Shown here piece after piece: positions 7,423 through 15,669 of a DNA stretch of 57,425 nt (the first letter of the stretch is position 1; each line of letters begins with the position of its first letter). The position numbers and the translations under genes are program-made. Source of the DNA: an uncultured Clostridia bacterium (GTDB lineage: Bacteria > Bacillota > Clostridia > Oscillospirales > Acutalibacteraceae); contig CANPBX010000013.1 of the NCBI GenBank assembly GCA_947572385.1, positions 1 to 57,425 of the forward strand, written 5' to 3'. The notes beneath the pieces were generated by a model. It saw only the letters and a list, made by a program, of their open reading frames with translations. It ran no database searches and was not told the origin of the DNA.

Positions 7423-8570
7423 CAGCCATCCTCCTCAGTTGAAAGCTCGCTGTAGTTTCCAAGGAAAGAAAACCTTGGCAGCTCGGCGTTCAGGGCACAG
7501 ATTAGATTTAATGTATCAGGGTCATGTATGCTGCCGGTAAAGTCCAGATAGAAGTCATACTCGAAGGAACGGCCTGGAATTGGCCTAGACTCTATCTTTG
7601 TTAGGCTTAGGCCATGGGTAGCAAAACGGCGCAGCACGCTGTGCAGAGAGCCTGTAGTATGTGCAAGGGAGAAACAAAGGCTTATTTTATTGGCTCCATT
7701 TTGCAAAACCGGCTTCTTATAGACCGCCACAAACCTGGTGGTGTTATTGCGGACATTCTGGACCCCCCGCTCTATGATGGTGAGCCCATACCGTTTTGCC
7801 GCATCCTCCGAGCAGATCGCCGCAAGTCCCGCTTCCCTTCGCTCCGCTACAGCCTGGGCCGCGGCTGCGGTATTGCTGTATTCCTGAGCTTCAAGGCTCC
7901 GGGCCGCGATCAGCTCCGAGCACTGGGCCAGAGCCTGTGGATGAGATATTACCTTAGTCACCGGCCCGGGAGCAGCTGCAGCCAGGCAGTGCTCCACCCG
8001 GATATCTACCGCGCCGACAATATAGAATCTGTATTGCAAAATCAGGTCATACACCGCTGTGACCGACCCCGCCGCCGAATTCTCCACCGGCACCACTCCC
8101 AGTGCCCCTTTCTCTACCTCCCGAAACACCTGGCTAAACTCAGGCACGAACGTGATATCCCCATCATCCACAAGCCTGCTGGCAGCCTTGTGGGAATAAG
8201 CCCCTCCCACGCCCTGGCACACCACCCGGCCCACAGGATTTGGAAGCTCACGGTCGGCGGTACGCTCCAACACCCGCAGATCTGGATCCCCGCCTATTAT
8301 GGCATACTCGCGGTCCCGGCTGATAGCCATGATAGCCCGGTAAAAAGCCGCGGCGCTCTGTCCCAGCTCTCCTGCCTGACGGCTCACTCTCTCGATTATC
8401 TCCTGCTCTCTGGCGGCATTGCGTACCGGAACTCCGGCTTGCTGCTTCAAGGCACCCACACGCTCCACACATCCCATTCGCTCTAAAAACAGCGGCAGCA
8501 GCTGTTTATCTATCCGGTCTATCTCCCGGCGCTCCTGGGCCAGTTTCTCTTGATACTCCTGTTCGTTCAT
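7422..8570 (-). CDS. pheA: Bifunctional chorismate mutase / prephenate dehydratase (P-protein)
   Basis: Converts chorismate to prephenate and then to phenylpyruvate for phenylalanine synthesis. 382 residues in three parts: an AroQ-type chorismate mutase helical domain (about 5-90, with REIDRIDKQLLPLFLERM), a prephenate dehydratase domain (about 113-290, with GVGGAYSHKAASR, VPVENSAAGSV and the NNTTRF motif), and a C-terminal ACT domain (about 300-375, with GSLHSVLRRFATHGLSLTKIESRP). The ESRP and GSLH motifs belong to the phenylalanine-binding feedback site (family knowledge). The ATG is at 8570; GGGAGG lies about 13 bases upstream, a long spacing. It is the third gene of the aro operon. Confidence 0.95.
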   Translation of the reverse strand: MNEQEYQEKLAQERREIDRIDKQLLPLFLERMGCVERVGALKQQAGVPVRNAAREQEIIERVSRQAGELGQSAAAFYRAIMAISRDREYAIIGGDPDLRVLERTADRELPNPVGRVVCQGVGGAYSHKAASRLVDDGDITFVPEFSQVFREVEKGALGVVPVENSAAGSVTAVYDLILQYRFYIVGAVDIRVEHCLAAAAPGPVTKVISHPQALAQCSELIAARSLEAQEYSNTAAAAQAVAERREAGLAAICSEDAAKRYGLTIIERGVQNVRNNTTRFVAVYKKPVLQNGANKISLCFSLAHTTGSLHSVLRRFATHGLSLTKIESRPIPGRSFEYDFYLDFTGSIHDPDTLNLICALNAELPRFSFLGNYSELSTEEDG

Positions 8571-8600
8571 ATTTAAAATTTTGCCTCCCTATTTACCATC

Positions 8601-9698
8601 TTACAGCATCCTGCTCTGAGCCAGCAGGTCCAGCGCGGCTATACTGGCGGCCGCCTCCACGACCGGGGCCGCCCTAGGCACAACACATGGGTCATGCCGC
8701 CCGGTAACGACCAGCTTCGCATTAGTATGAGTGCTAAGGTCCACCGTGTCCTGTTCCTGGCTTATAGAGGACGTAGGTTTGAATGCCGCCCGGAATATCA
8801 ATGGCATTCCATTGGTGATGCCCCCTAGTATTCCCCCAGCATTGTTGGTACGAGTCCTGATGGAGCCGTCTTCAGACACATACATTGGGTCGTTGTTCTC
8901 GCTGCCCCTTGAATCAGCCACAGAAAACCCAGCGCCAAACTCCACGCCCTTAACTGCCGGTATGCCAAAGACAATAGAAGCAATGCGATTTTCCGCACCG
9001 TCAAAGATAGGGTCCCCGGCTCCAACAGGCATACCCAGTATAGCGCACTCCACTGTTCCTCCAACACTGTCCTGGCTGAGCCTAGCCTTCTCGATCGATC
9101 GCCGCATACTCTCCTTGGCCTCCAGGTCGATGACCGGGAAATAGTCACTGCTGAGCCTGTCCAACAGCTCCCGAGAGACCTCTGTTGGATGAAACGGCTG
9201 GTCACTTATTTTCGCCCCGGCTATTTTCAGCACATGGGCTCCCACCGTTATACCGCGCCTAGCCAATATCTGCCTTGCAACCGCCCCGGCAAACACCAGC
9301 GGTGCCGTAAGCCGCCCGGAGAAGTGCCCGCCCCCGCGTACATCCTGGTGCCCGCCGTACTTGACCTCGGCTGTATAGTCCGCATGCCCGGGCCGTGGCA
9401 GGACCTTTAATTGACTGTAATCCTTAGAGCGCTGGTTAGTATTTGCAATAATTGCGCATAAGGGCACGCCGGTAGTGACATCGTCCAGCAGGCCGCACAG
9501 CACCTGGGGCTGGTCGCTCTCCTTACGCGTGGTGGCGGTCTTATCCTGCCCCGGCGCGCGGCGTGCCATCTGTGCCAGGATCTCTGGCAGCTCTATTCTC
9601 TCTCCTGCCGGAAGTCCCTCAATGTTCACCCCAATTGCCTGGGTATGGCTCCCTCCGAATATTGATATCCTGATACTATTACCCCAACTGGAAGACAT
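8601..9698 (-). CDS. aroC: Chorismate synthase
   Basis: Last step of the shikimate pathway: 5-enolpyruvylshikimate-3-phosphate to chorismate, using reduced FMN. 365 residues, the normal length. Conserved segments: SSWGNSIRISIFGGSHT at the N-terminus, RPGHADYTAEVKYGG and DVRGGGHFSGRLT in the FMN site, SENNDP, and NAGGILGGITNGMPL. The ATG at 9698 overlaps the 3' end of aroA by 20 bases and has its own AGGAGG within the aroA coding sequence. Its product feeds pheA downstream. Confidence 0.97.
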   Translation of the reverse strand: MSSSWGNSIRISIFGGSHTQAIGVNIEGLPAGERIELPEILAQMARRAPGQDKTATTRKESDQPQVLCGLLDDVTTGVPLCAIIANTNQRSKDYSQLKVLPRPGHADYTAEVKYGGHQDVRGGGHFSGRLTAPLVFAGAVARQILARRGITVGAHVLKIAGAKISDQPFHPTEVSRELLDRLSSDYFPVIDLEAKESMRRSIEKARLSQDSVGGTVECAILGMPVGAGDPIFDGAENRIASIVFGIPAVKGVEFGAGFSVADSRGSENNDPMYVSEDGSIRTRTNNAGGILGGITNGMPLIFRAAFKPTSSISQEQDTVDLSTHTNAKLVVTGRHDPCVVPRAAPVVEAAASIAALDLLAQSRML

Positions 9699-10947
9699 TT
9701 GCTATACCTCCTAATCTTCGGTACTCGTCAAAAAAAGTTGGATATGTCTTATTTATGCTATACGCGTCCGTGACCTCCACCGGCGACTCGCTTCTAAGCC
9801 CAGCCCCTGCCAGCGCCATAACTACCCTGTGGTCATTACAGCCCTGAGCAAGCCCGCCGCTTAGTCTCTCTACTCCATTTATTATGAGGGTATCCCCCTC
9901 TTCAGAGGCTCTGCCGCCGATGGCATTTATGGCCTGCTCCATAGCCTCCAGCCTGTCGCTCTCCTTCAGGCGCAGGCGCCCTGCGTTCTCAAAACGGGTT
10001 TCTCCGCGACTCAGCGCCGCACATATTGCCGCCGCCGGGACCATATCCGTGATGTTTGATACATCCAGCCTCTGACCTCTTAAACCGCCGAACGGTTCCC
10101 CGGCGTGTAGATTCTGCGCCACCAGCTCGTCACCTTCCCAGCAAATGTCAAGCCCGAAGCCGCCAAAGACCTCGATACACGCGCGGTCGCCCTGCAAAGA
10201 GTCCGGCCTAAGACCGCCCATACGCACCCTGGCCCCTATGGGTGAAAGCGCGGCTATATTAAGGAAGAACGCCGCCTGAGACCAGTCGCCCTCCACCTGA
10301 TAGGCCGGGCTCTCGTAGCTCTGCCCTCCGGGTATCTGCCAGCCTCCTTCAATGGCCCGCACAGTAACGCCAAAGTCCCGGAGCACGTCCATTGTCATGT
10401 CTACATATCCTATTGACTCCAAAGGAGAGGTCAGAATGATCTCGCTGTCCCCCTCCAAAAGCGGCAGAGCCATAAGCAGTCCGGTCACAAACTGAGAGCT
10501 GATGTTTCCAGGCAGAGTAAACCTGCCTGAAGTCAAGCGTCCCTCTATAATAAGCGGCAGGCCCTGTTTCTCAGATCCATTTGTAAAGCTCACGCCGTGG
10601 GCGGGCAAGAGATCCGCATATACGCCAATAGGTCGCTGCGGCAGACGCCCTCTTCCAATAAACCGCCATCTGCCGCCCAACGCGGCGGCAATAGGGATAA
10701 TAAACCGCAGCAGTGAGCCGGACTCACCGCAGTCCACCTCTCCACTATCATCAGCACAGAGTATCTCGGCAGCTCTCATCGTAACTGTGATATCATCGCT
10801 GTCAAACAGGTTGGTTATATCACATCTCCTGCCGCTTGTCCGCATTGCCAGCGCCCCGCAGAGCAGCGCGCGTATGGCTGCTGACTTGCTGGGCGGTACG
10901 GTAAGGCTCCCGCCGGAAAAGGCAGAGCCGTAGCTTACATGGTCCAT
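9679..10947 (-). CDS. aroA: 3-phosphoshikimate 1-carboxyvinyltransferase (EPSP synthase)
   Basis: Joins shikimate-3-phosphate with phosphoenolpyruvate in the shikimate pathway. 422 residues; the two-lobed fold is indicated by VPPSKSAAIRALL at the N-terminus (substrate-binding PSKS), SGSLLRFIIPIAAALGG (residues about 78-94), GNISSQFVTGLLMALPLL, LKESDRLEAMEQAINAIGG and NDHRVVMALAGAGLRS near the C-terminus. First gene of the aroA-aroC-pheA-GNAT operon, with its own promoter 36 bases upstream and GAAGGAG before the ATG. Note that the operon starts at step six of the pathway; earlier aro genes are not in the window. Confidence 0.96.
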   Translation of the reverse strand: MDHVSYGSAFSGGSLTVPPSKSAAIRALLCGALAMRTSGRRCDITNLFDSDDITVTMRAAEILCADDSGEVDCGESGSLLRFIIPIAAALGGRWRFIGRGRLPQRPIGVYADLLPAHGVSFTNGSEKQGLPLIIEGRLTSGRFTLPGNISSQFVTGLLMALPLLEGDSEIILTSPLESIGYVDMTMDVLRDFGVTVRAIEGGWQIPGGQSYESPAYQVEGDWSQAAFFLNIAALSPIGARVRMGGLRPDSLQGDRACIEVFGGFGLDICWEGDELVAQNLHAGEPFGGLRGQRLDVSNITDMVPAAAICAALSRGETRFENAGRLRLKESDRLEAMEQAINAIGGRASEEGDTLIINGVERLSGGLAQGCNDHRVVMALAGAGLRSESPVEVTDAYSINKTYPTFFDEYRRLGGIANVFQLG

Positions 10948-10982
10948 ATCTATTCTCCTTCATAACGCTGGTGGTCCGTTTT

Positions 10983-11011
10983 ATTATACCAGCTTTTTAT
11001 GTTTCTTGCAA
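10983..11011 (-). promoter_or_regulatory. Sigma-A promoter for the aroA-aroC-pheA operon
   Basis: Minus-strand TTGCAA (11011-11006), a 17-base spacer, TATAAT (10988-10983). The leader is too short for a T-box or an aromatic attenuator. It is divergent from the promoter at 11044-11072. Confidence 0.78.
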
Positions 11012-11043
11012 GAAAAAACAACACTCAAAATCTTATATAGTCA

Positions 11044-11072
11044 TTGCAAACCTATACAGGTTATGGTATGAT
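11044..11072 (+). promoter_or_regulatory. Sigma-A promoter for the beta-propeller/GH2/TCS operon
   Basis: TTGCAA (11044-11049), 17-base spacer, TATGAT (11067-11072). The spacer holds a small palindrome AACCTATACAGGTT (11049-11062), which could be a regulator site but is short. Confidence 0.65.
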
Positions 11073-11109
11073 GTGTACAATTCACTTACCCCTGGAAAGG
11101 AGTATATCT

Positions 11110-12006
11110 ATGCCCAAAATTCCAGAACCCGACCACAGAGATCCCTGGTATAGGGACGACGACCGATCAACACTTGAGGTTTTTGACGTAAGTGCTGGGA
11201 CCCGAACGGTACTAAAGGAATTTGACCACCTTATCGAGGCCCCTAACTGGTCACCGGACGGAAAGTTCCTGACTTATAACAGCGGCGGCCATATCTATCG
11301 CTTTGACCTTGAGACCCGCGAGAGTCATGAGGTATTTACCGATTTCGTTACCCGCTGCAATAACGACCACGTTCTGTCCCCGGACGGCAGCAGTATTGCC
11401 GTCAGCCATGGCACCAAGGAGGACGGCCAGTCCAGGATCTATACCGTCCCGCTGACCGGCGGCGTACCCAGGCTCATAACTCCTCTTGCCCCCAGCTACC
11501 TGCATGGCTGGTCCCCGGATGGCAATACCCTTGCCTACTGCGCGGAGCGTGGCGGCGAGTTTGATGTCTACACCATCCCTGTTAATGGCGGTGAGGAAAC
11601 CCGGCTCACCGCCGCACCAGGTCTTAACGATGGCCCGGAGTATGACAGCGCCGGGGAATATATCTGGTTCAACTCCGTGCGTTCAGGACTTATGCAGACC
11701 TTCCGTATGAGAGCCGACGGCTCTGAGCAGACTCTGATGACCTTTGACGAGGAGTGGAACACCTGGTTTCCCCACATCTCCCCGAACCGGAAGCTGGTGG
11801 TGATGCTGTCCTACCATAAGGGCGATTTGGAGCCTTGGGAGCATCTGCCCCATAAAAACGTGGCGCTTCGCCTGATGGATGCCGGCGGCGGCACTGCGCG
11901 CACTATCGCTGAGCTGTTCGGCGGGCAGGGTACAATCAATGTAAATTCCTGGGCCCCGGACAGCAATAGGTTTGCCTTTGTGAGCTACCGTATACGCGAA
12001 CACTAA
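11110..12006 (+). CDS. TolB-like beta-propeller (WD40-type) protein
   Basis: 298-residue cytoplasmic protein (no signal peptide) built of repeated propeller blades with the TolB/PD40 signature WSPDGKFLTYNSGGHIYRFD, repeated as LSPDGSSIAVSHG, WSPDGNTLAYCAERGGEFDVYTIP, ISPNRKLVVMLSYH and WAPDSNRFAFVSYR. In family members this fold is used for binding or, with extra domains, in oligogalacturonate lyases and peptidases; no catalytic domain is attached here, so activity is unknown. The ATG at 11110 is preferred over an in-frame upstream Met at 11044 (which lies in the promoter) because GGAAAGGAG precedes it. It is followed 41 bases later by a GH2 glycosidase, so a sugar-related role is plausible but inferred. 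Confidence 0.82.
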   Translation: MPKIPEPDHRDPWYRDDDRSTLEVFDVSAGTRTVLKEFDHLIEAPNWSPDGKFLTYNSGGHIYRFDLETRESHEVFTDFVTRCNNDHVLSPDGSSIAVSHGTKEDGQSRIYTVPLTGGVPRLITPLAPSYLHGWSPDGNTLAYCAERGGEFDVYTIPVNGGEETRLTAAPGLNDGPEYDSAGEYIWFNSVRSGLMQTFRMRADGSEQTLMTFDEEWNTWFPHISPNRKLVVMLSYHKGDLEPWEHLPHKNVALRLMDAGGGTARTIAELFGGQGTINVNSWAPDSNRFAFVSYRIREH

Positions 12007-12047
12007 AACATATTATATTATTTACAACATTTGAAAGGAGCACAACT

Positions 12048-13796
12048 ATGTCTATACCTCGTCCCGAATACCCCCGCCCGCAGATGGCCCGCGGAGAGAA
12101 CAGCTGGTTAAACCTGAACGGAAGCTGGGAGTTTGAGTTCGACTTTGGAAACAGCGGCAAGGAGAGCAGTATGTGGAAGGCCCCCTTCTCCAGGACCATC
12201 AATGTCCCCTTCTGCCCTGAGAGCAAGCTGTCCGGCATCGGTCACACGGATTTTATGCCTGCCGTCTGGTACCGCCGTACCGTTGATCTGACGGAAGAAC
12301 AAACCAATAATGTTGTCATGCTGCACTTTGGCGCTGTCGACTACCTCTGCACCGTCTGGGTAAACGGAAGGGAAGCCGGGAGCCATAAGGGAGGTTACGT
12401 GTCCTTTGCATTTGATATAACCGAGCATATACAGCCTGGCGAGAATACAATAGTAGTCTGCGCCCAGGACGATGTGCGTTCAGGCAAGCAGCCAAAGGGC
12501 AAGCAGGCAGACAAGCTCTACTCCTCCGCCTGCGACTACACCCGCACCACAGGTATCTGGCAGACTGTCTGGCTGGAGTTCCTGCCCAAGACACATATCG
12601 TCTCCTATAAAGTCTATCCCCAGCCCGCAAACAGTTCAGTCATGGTGCAGGCTTCCATTAAAGGCTGCACAGATGGCTGTACCTTCAAGGCCTCTGCCTC
12701 CTTTGAGGGTAAGACTATGGGCGTCTGTACACGCACCGGCGCCAGTGAGCTGGCCTTTGAAATATCGCTTGCCGAAGCCCATCTCTGGGCCCCGGAGTCA
12801 CCGAACCTCTATGATTTGGAGCTGGCTATAGAGCAGGACGGCGCTGTACTCGACAGGGTAGACTGTTACTTCGGCCTCCGTGATATCCGCTGGGACGGCA
12901 GGGCTATTGAGATAAACGGCAAACCGGTATTCCAGCGGCTGATACTGGACCAGGGCTTCTATCCCGATGGTATATATACCGCTCCCAGCGAAGAGGCGCT
13001 TATTAATGACATCAAGCTGAGCATGGATTTAGGCTTTAACGGCGCCAGGCTGCATCAAAAGGTATTTGAGGAGCGCTACCTGTACTGGGCCGACAAGCTT
13101 GGATATCTGGTATGGGGAGAGATGGCAAGCTGGGGCTTGGATATCACCACCGCCGCCGGGCTTGAGAATTTCCTGCCAGAGTGGCTGGAGGAGGTTGCCC
13201 GGGATTTCAACCATCCTGCTTTAGTGGGCTGGTGCCCGTTTAACGAGACCTGGGACGACCCAAAGACTGGCGCAAGACAGGATAACGAGGTGCTGAGAGC
13301 CACCTATCTTGCAACAAAAGCCCTTGACCCCACGCGCCCAGTGATAGACACCAGCGGAAACTTCCATGTGATAACTGATATCTATGATATACACGACTAC
13401 GACCAGGACCCCGATTCTTTCAGGGCAAAGCTTGCTCCTATGGCTGATGGAGGCGAGGCCTTTGAGACCTTCCCCCAGCGCCAGAAGTACGAAGGCCAGC
13501 CCTATTTCGTCAGCGAGTACGGCGGCACCTGGTGGAACCCAAATCCTGAGGATGAGAACAACTGGGGATATGGAAACAGGCCCGACAGCGAGGATGAGGT
13601 GCTAAGGCGCTTTGCAGGCCTCGCCGCCGCAATGCTGGAGAATCCCGCTGTCTGCGCCCTGTGCTACACCCAGCTCACCGATGTGGAACAGGAGCAAAAC
13701 GGCCTCTATTCCTACGACAGGAGCCGCAAATTCTCCGACCATATCTATGAGGGCATGAAGGCAGCAATGTCTGCACAGGCGGCGATAGAAAAGTGA
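12048..13796 (+). CDS. Glycoside hydrolase family 2 (beta-galactosidase/beta-glucuronidase superfamily)
   Basis: 582 residues, short for GH2 but with the core layout: N-terminal jelly-roll sugar-binding domain (about 15-175, with LNLNGSWEFEFD and WYRRTVDL), an immunoglobulin-like sandwich (about 180-275) and a TIM-barrel (about 280-575). Acid/base Glu400 lies in WCPFNETWDDP and the nucleophile Glu490 in FVSEYGGTWW, so it looks catalytically complete. No signal peptide, hence probably cytoplasmic and acting on imported oligosaccharides or glycosides; the exact sugar cannot be read. GAAAGGAG precedes the ATG. Its stop overlaps the GTG start of the following response regulator (GTGA), giving an unusual translational coupling of an enzyme to a two-component system. 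Confidence 0.9.
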   Translation: MSIPRPEYPRPQMARGENSWLNLNGSWEFEFDFGNSGKESSMWKAPFSRTINVPFCPESKLSGIGHTDFMPAVWYRRTVDLTEEQTNNVVMLHFGAVDYLCTVWVNGREAGSHKGGYVSFAFDITEHIQPGENTIVVCAQDDVRSGKQPKGKQADKLYSSACDYTRTTGIWQTVWLEFLPKTHIVSYKVYPQPANSSVMVQASIKGCTDGCTFKASASFEGKTMGVCTRTGASELAFEISLAEAHLWAPESPNLYDLELAIEQDGAVLDRVDCYFGLRDIRWDGRAIEINGKPVFQRLILDQGFYPDGIYTAPSEEALINDIKLSMDLGFNGARLHQKVFEERYLYWADKLGYLVWGEMASWGLDITTAAGLENFLPEWLEEVARDFNHPALVGWCPFNETWDDPKTGARQDNEVLRATYLATKALDPTRPVIDTSGNFHVITDIYDIHDYDQDPDSFRAKLAPMADGGEAFETFPQRQKYEGQPYFVSEYGGTWWNPNPEDENNWGYGNRPDSEDEVLRRFAGLAAAMLENPAVCALCYTQLTDVEQEQNGLYSYDRSRKFSDHIYEGMKAAMSAQAAIEK

Positions 13797-14560
13797 ATGC
13801 CAATAAGCCCGAGAACTCCCCTCTTTACCTAAGAATACTGTTCTGTGACGACGACCCTAACATTCCTGCCCAGCTTGAAATGAGTCTTCGGGAATATTTT
13901 AACGTGAAAGACCTTCCTCAGCCCGAGTACGCCTCATATACTTCCCCGAAGGTCATGCTCGAAGAACTCTGCCGTCCCGGCGTGCCCCACCCCGATATTG
14001 CTTTCTTGGATGTGGAAATGCCGGAAATAAGCGGCATAGACGCCGGGGCAAAGTTACAGGCCCAATACCCATATATTAAAATATTTATCCTTACCTCCCA
14101 CGCTGACTATCTTGACGACGCCATGAGGTTTCATGTGTTCCGTTATCTTTCAAAGCCGCTGGAGAAAGCCCGGCTGTTCCGCAACATGGATGACGCACTG
14201 TACCAGCTCAGCGTGGATACCAGGCCAGTGCTTATCGAGACCGCCGGGAAATCCGTCACACGCAGCGCCCAGGAGATAATCATGGCCGAGGCTCAGGGGC
14301 GGCGGGTGGTAATACACACCCTGGACGGAAGCTATAAGTCTACACAAGGCATGAGGCACTGGGAATCCCTGCTTGATATAGGCAGCTTCTACCGCCCCCA
14401 CCGCAGCTATATGATCAACATGAAATATGTGCGCTCTTTCTCCTCCACCCTTATCACCCTGGAAGCCCCTGACGGTGTCCAGTACCCGGCATATCTGGCC
14501 CGTCGGCGCTGCCAGGAGTTCAAGAACGCCTATATGCTGTATGTGGAGGCGACAAGATGA
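13793..14560 (+). CDS. LytTR-family response regulator
   Basis: 255 residues. Receiver domain about 13-130 with acidic triad Asp20-Asp21 (FCDDD), phosphoacceptor Asp73 (FLDVEMPE) and Lys121 (YLSKPLE). C-terminal LytTR DNA-binding domain (about 150-250) with FYRPHRSYMINMKYVRSF. Start is GTG at 13793 overlapping the GH2 stop codon. The 3' end overlaps the ATG of the kinase gene by four bases (ATGA). LytTR/GHKL pairs of the Agr type usually respond to secreted peptides (family knowledge); no AgrB/AgrD-like genes are seen here. A possible target is the glycosyltransferase promoter at 15602-15648. Confidence 0.93.
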   Translation: MNANKPENSPLYLRILFCDDDPNIPAQLEMSLREYFNVKDLPQPEYASYTSPKVMLEELCRPGVPHPDIAFLDVEMPEISGIDAGAKLQAQYPYIKIFILTSHADYLDDAMRFHVFRYLSKPLEKARLFRNMDDALYQLSVDTRPVLIETAGKSVTRSAQEIIMAEAQGRRVVIHTLDGSYKSTQGMRHWESLLDIGSFYRPHRSYMINMKYVRSFSSTLITLEAPDGVQYPAYLARRRCQEFKNAYMLYVEATR

Positions 14561-15531
14561 CAAAAGACGCCTTTGCCCTGCTTTTGGGATTCACCCTGCT
14601 GTCCTTCAGCGGCAAACTCATATATAAGGGCTTCTGCAAAATAACCCGGCATTTTTCTGAGGAGGACTCCCATATCTCCAGCTATGACCCCGCCGCTTTA
14701 ATGCTGACCGGATTTTCCCTGGCGACACTGTTTATACTTCTGATGGTGAGCTATACGGCGTTCTTTATCGCACTGCCTCTTACAATAGGCTCATTGGCCC
14801 TGGCTGGCGTGATGATACTGATGTTCGACAACCTGCTAATATATATTGGCTACCGGATAACCCAGCGTATGAACCGGCAGGACCTGTCACGCCAGCTCAT
14901 GCTCCAGAAACAGCAGACGGAGATCAGCTACTATAAGGCCATGGAGGAGCAGTATGACCGCCAGCGTGTGCTGATACACGACATCCGCAAGCACTTGGGC
15001 GCAATACGCGGCCTGGCCCAGGCCGGCGGGGATACGGCTGTGGCGCAGTATGTGGCGGAGCTTGAGCGCTCCCCCGCCCTCCAGAAACGGGTACGCATTT
15101 GCGGCAACCGGCTGCTTGATGTAATACTTGCCCGGTACGGCGAGGTGTGCGGCGAGAAGGGTATCCACTTCTCCGCTGATGTTCGGGACCAGTCCGTGGA
15201 CTTTTTGAGCCAGATCGACATGACCTCCCTGTTTGGAAACCTTATGGAGAACGCCGTAGAGGCGGCTAATGGAGCCGAGAGTCCATATATCGAGCTCCTC
15301 TGTGACCTGCGGGCCGGGGGCGCTTTGATGGTGTCACTGGTGAACTCCTGTGCCTCGCCGCCTAAAGGCGACGGTATGGGCGGCTTCGCCAGCACCAAGC
15401 AGGATATCGTACACCATGGGCTTGGTATCAAAAGTATAGCCGGGGTCGTGAAAAAGTACGATGGCACCCTGCGCCAATATTATGATAACGGCACAGAGCT
15501 TTTCCATACAGTCATACTCATCAAGCACTAG
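14557..15531 (+). CDS. GHKL-type sensor histidine kinase (AgrC-like)
   Basis: 324 residues, with about three N-terminal hydrophobic segments (about 5-22, 46-68 and 70-100), then a dimerisation helix with the phosphoacceptor His141 in LIHDIRKHLGAIRG, and a HATPase domain with N box NLMENAVEAAN and G box HHGLGIKSIAGVVKKY. The sensor part is much shorter than that of typical AgrC (5-7 membrane segments), so the signal may be an intramembrane or cell-envelope cue rather than a large extracellular loop ligand; this is an inference. It is coupled by a 4-base overlap to its response regulator and ends the operon at a hairpin terminator. Confidence 0.92.
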   Translation: MTKDAFALLLGFTLLSFSGKLIYKGFCKITRHFSEEDSHISSYDPAALMLTGFSLATLFILLMVSYTAFFIALPLTIGSLALAGVMILMFDNLLIYIGYRITQRMNRQDLSRQLMLQKQQTEISYYKAMEEQYDRQRVLIHDIRKHLGAIRGLAQAGGDTAVAQYVAELERSPALQKRVRICGNRLLDVILARYGEVCGEKGIHFSADVRDQSVDFLSQIDMTSLFGNLMENAVEAANGAESPYIELLCDLRAGGALMVSLVNSCASPPKGDGMGGFASTKQDIVHHGLGIKSIAGVVKKYDGTLRQYYDNGTELFHTVILIKH

Positions 15532-15540
15532 CATGACCAT

Positions 15541-15574
15541 GCGGCAGACCCGAAAACCGGGCCTGCCGCTTTCT
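15541..15574 (+). terminator. Intrinsic terminator after the LytTR/GHKL pair
   Basis: Stem GCGGCAGACCCG (15541-15552) with CGGGCCTGCCGC (15558-15569), one mismatch, followed by TTTCT. It separates the TCS operon from the glycosyltransferase/ABC operon. Confidence 0.75.
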
Positions 15575-15601
15575 ATGCCTACCAAAACTGCACGATTTTC
15601 G

Positions 15602-15648
15602 ACCGTTCATGTAAAAGGGGTTGAAATAATTTCTCTGCCTGTTATACT
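15602..15648 (+). promoter_or_regulatory. Promoter of the glycosyltransferase/ABC operon with a candidate LytTR box
   Basis: TTGAAA (15621-15626), 16-base spacer, TATACT (15643-15648). ACCGTTCAT at 15602-15610, just upstream of the -35, fits the half-site pattern known for AgrA/LytTR regulators ([TA][AC][CA]GTTN[AG][TG]). A second half-site expected about 21 bases upstream (15581-15589) matches only poorly, so regulation by the adjacent LytTR regulator is a hypothesis. Confidence 0.45.
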
Positions 15649-15669
15649 CATTGTAAAGGAGTGATATTT

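Noticed and set aside
11049-11062. AACCTATACAGGTT palindrome inside the promoter spacer at 11044-11072
   Set aside because: Only 5-bp arms; no second copy near a related gene was found, so it is reported only as a note on the promoter.
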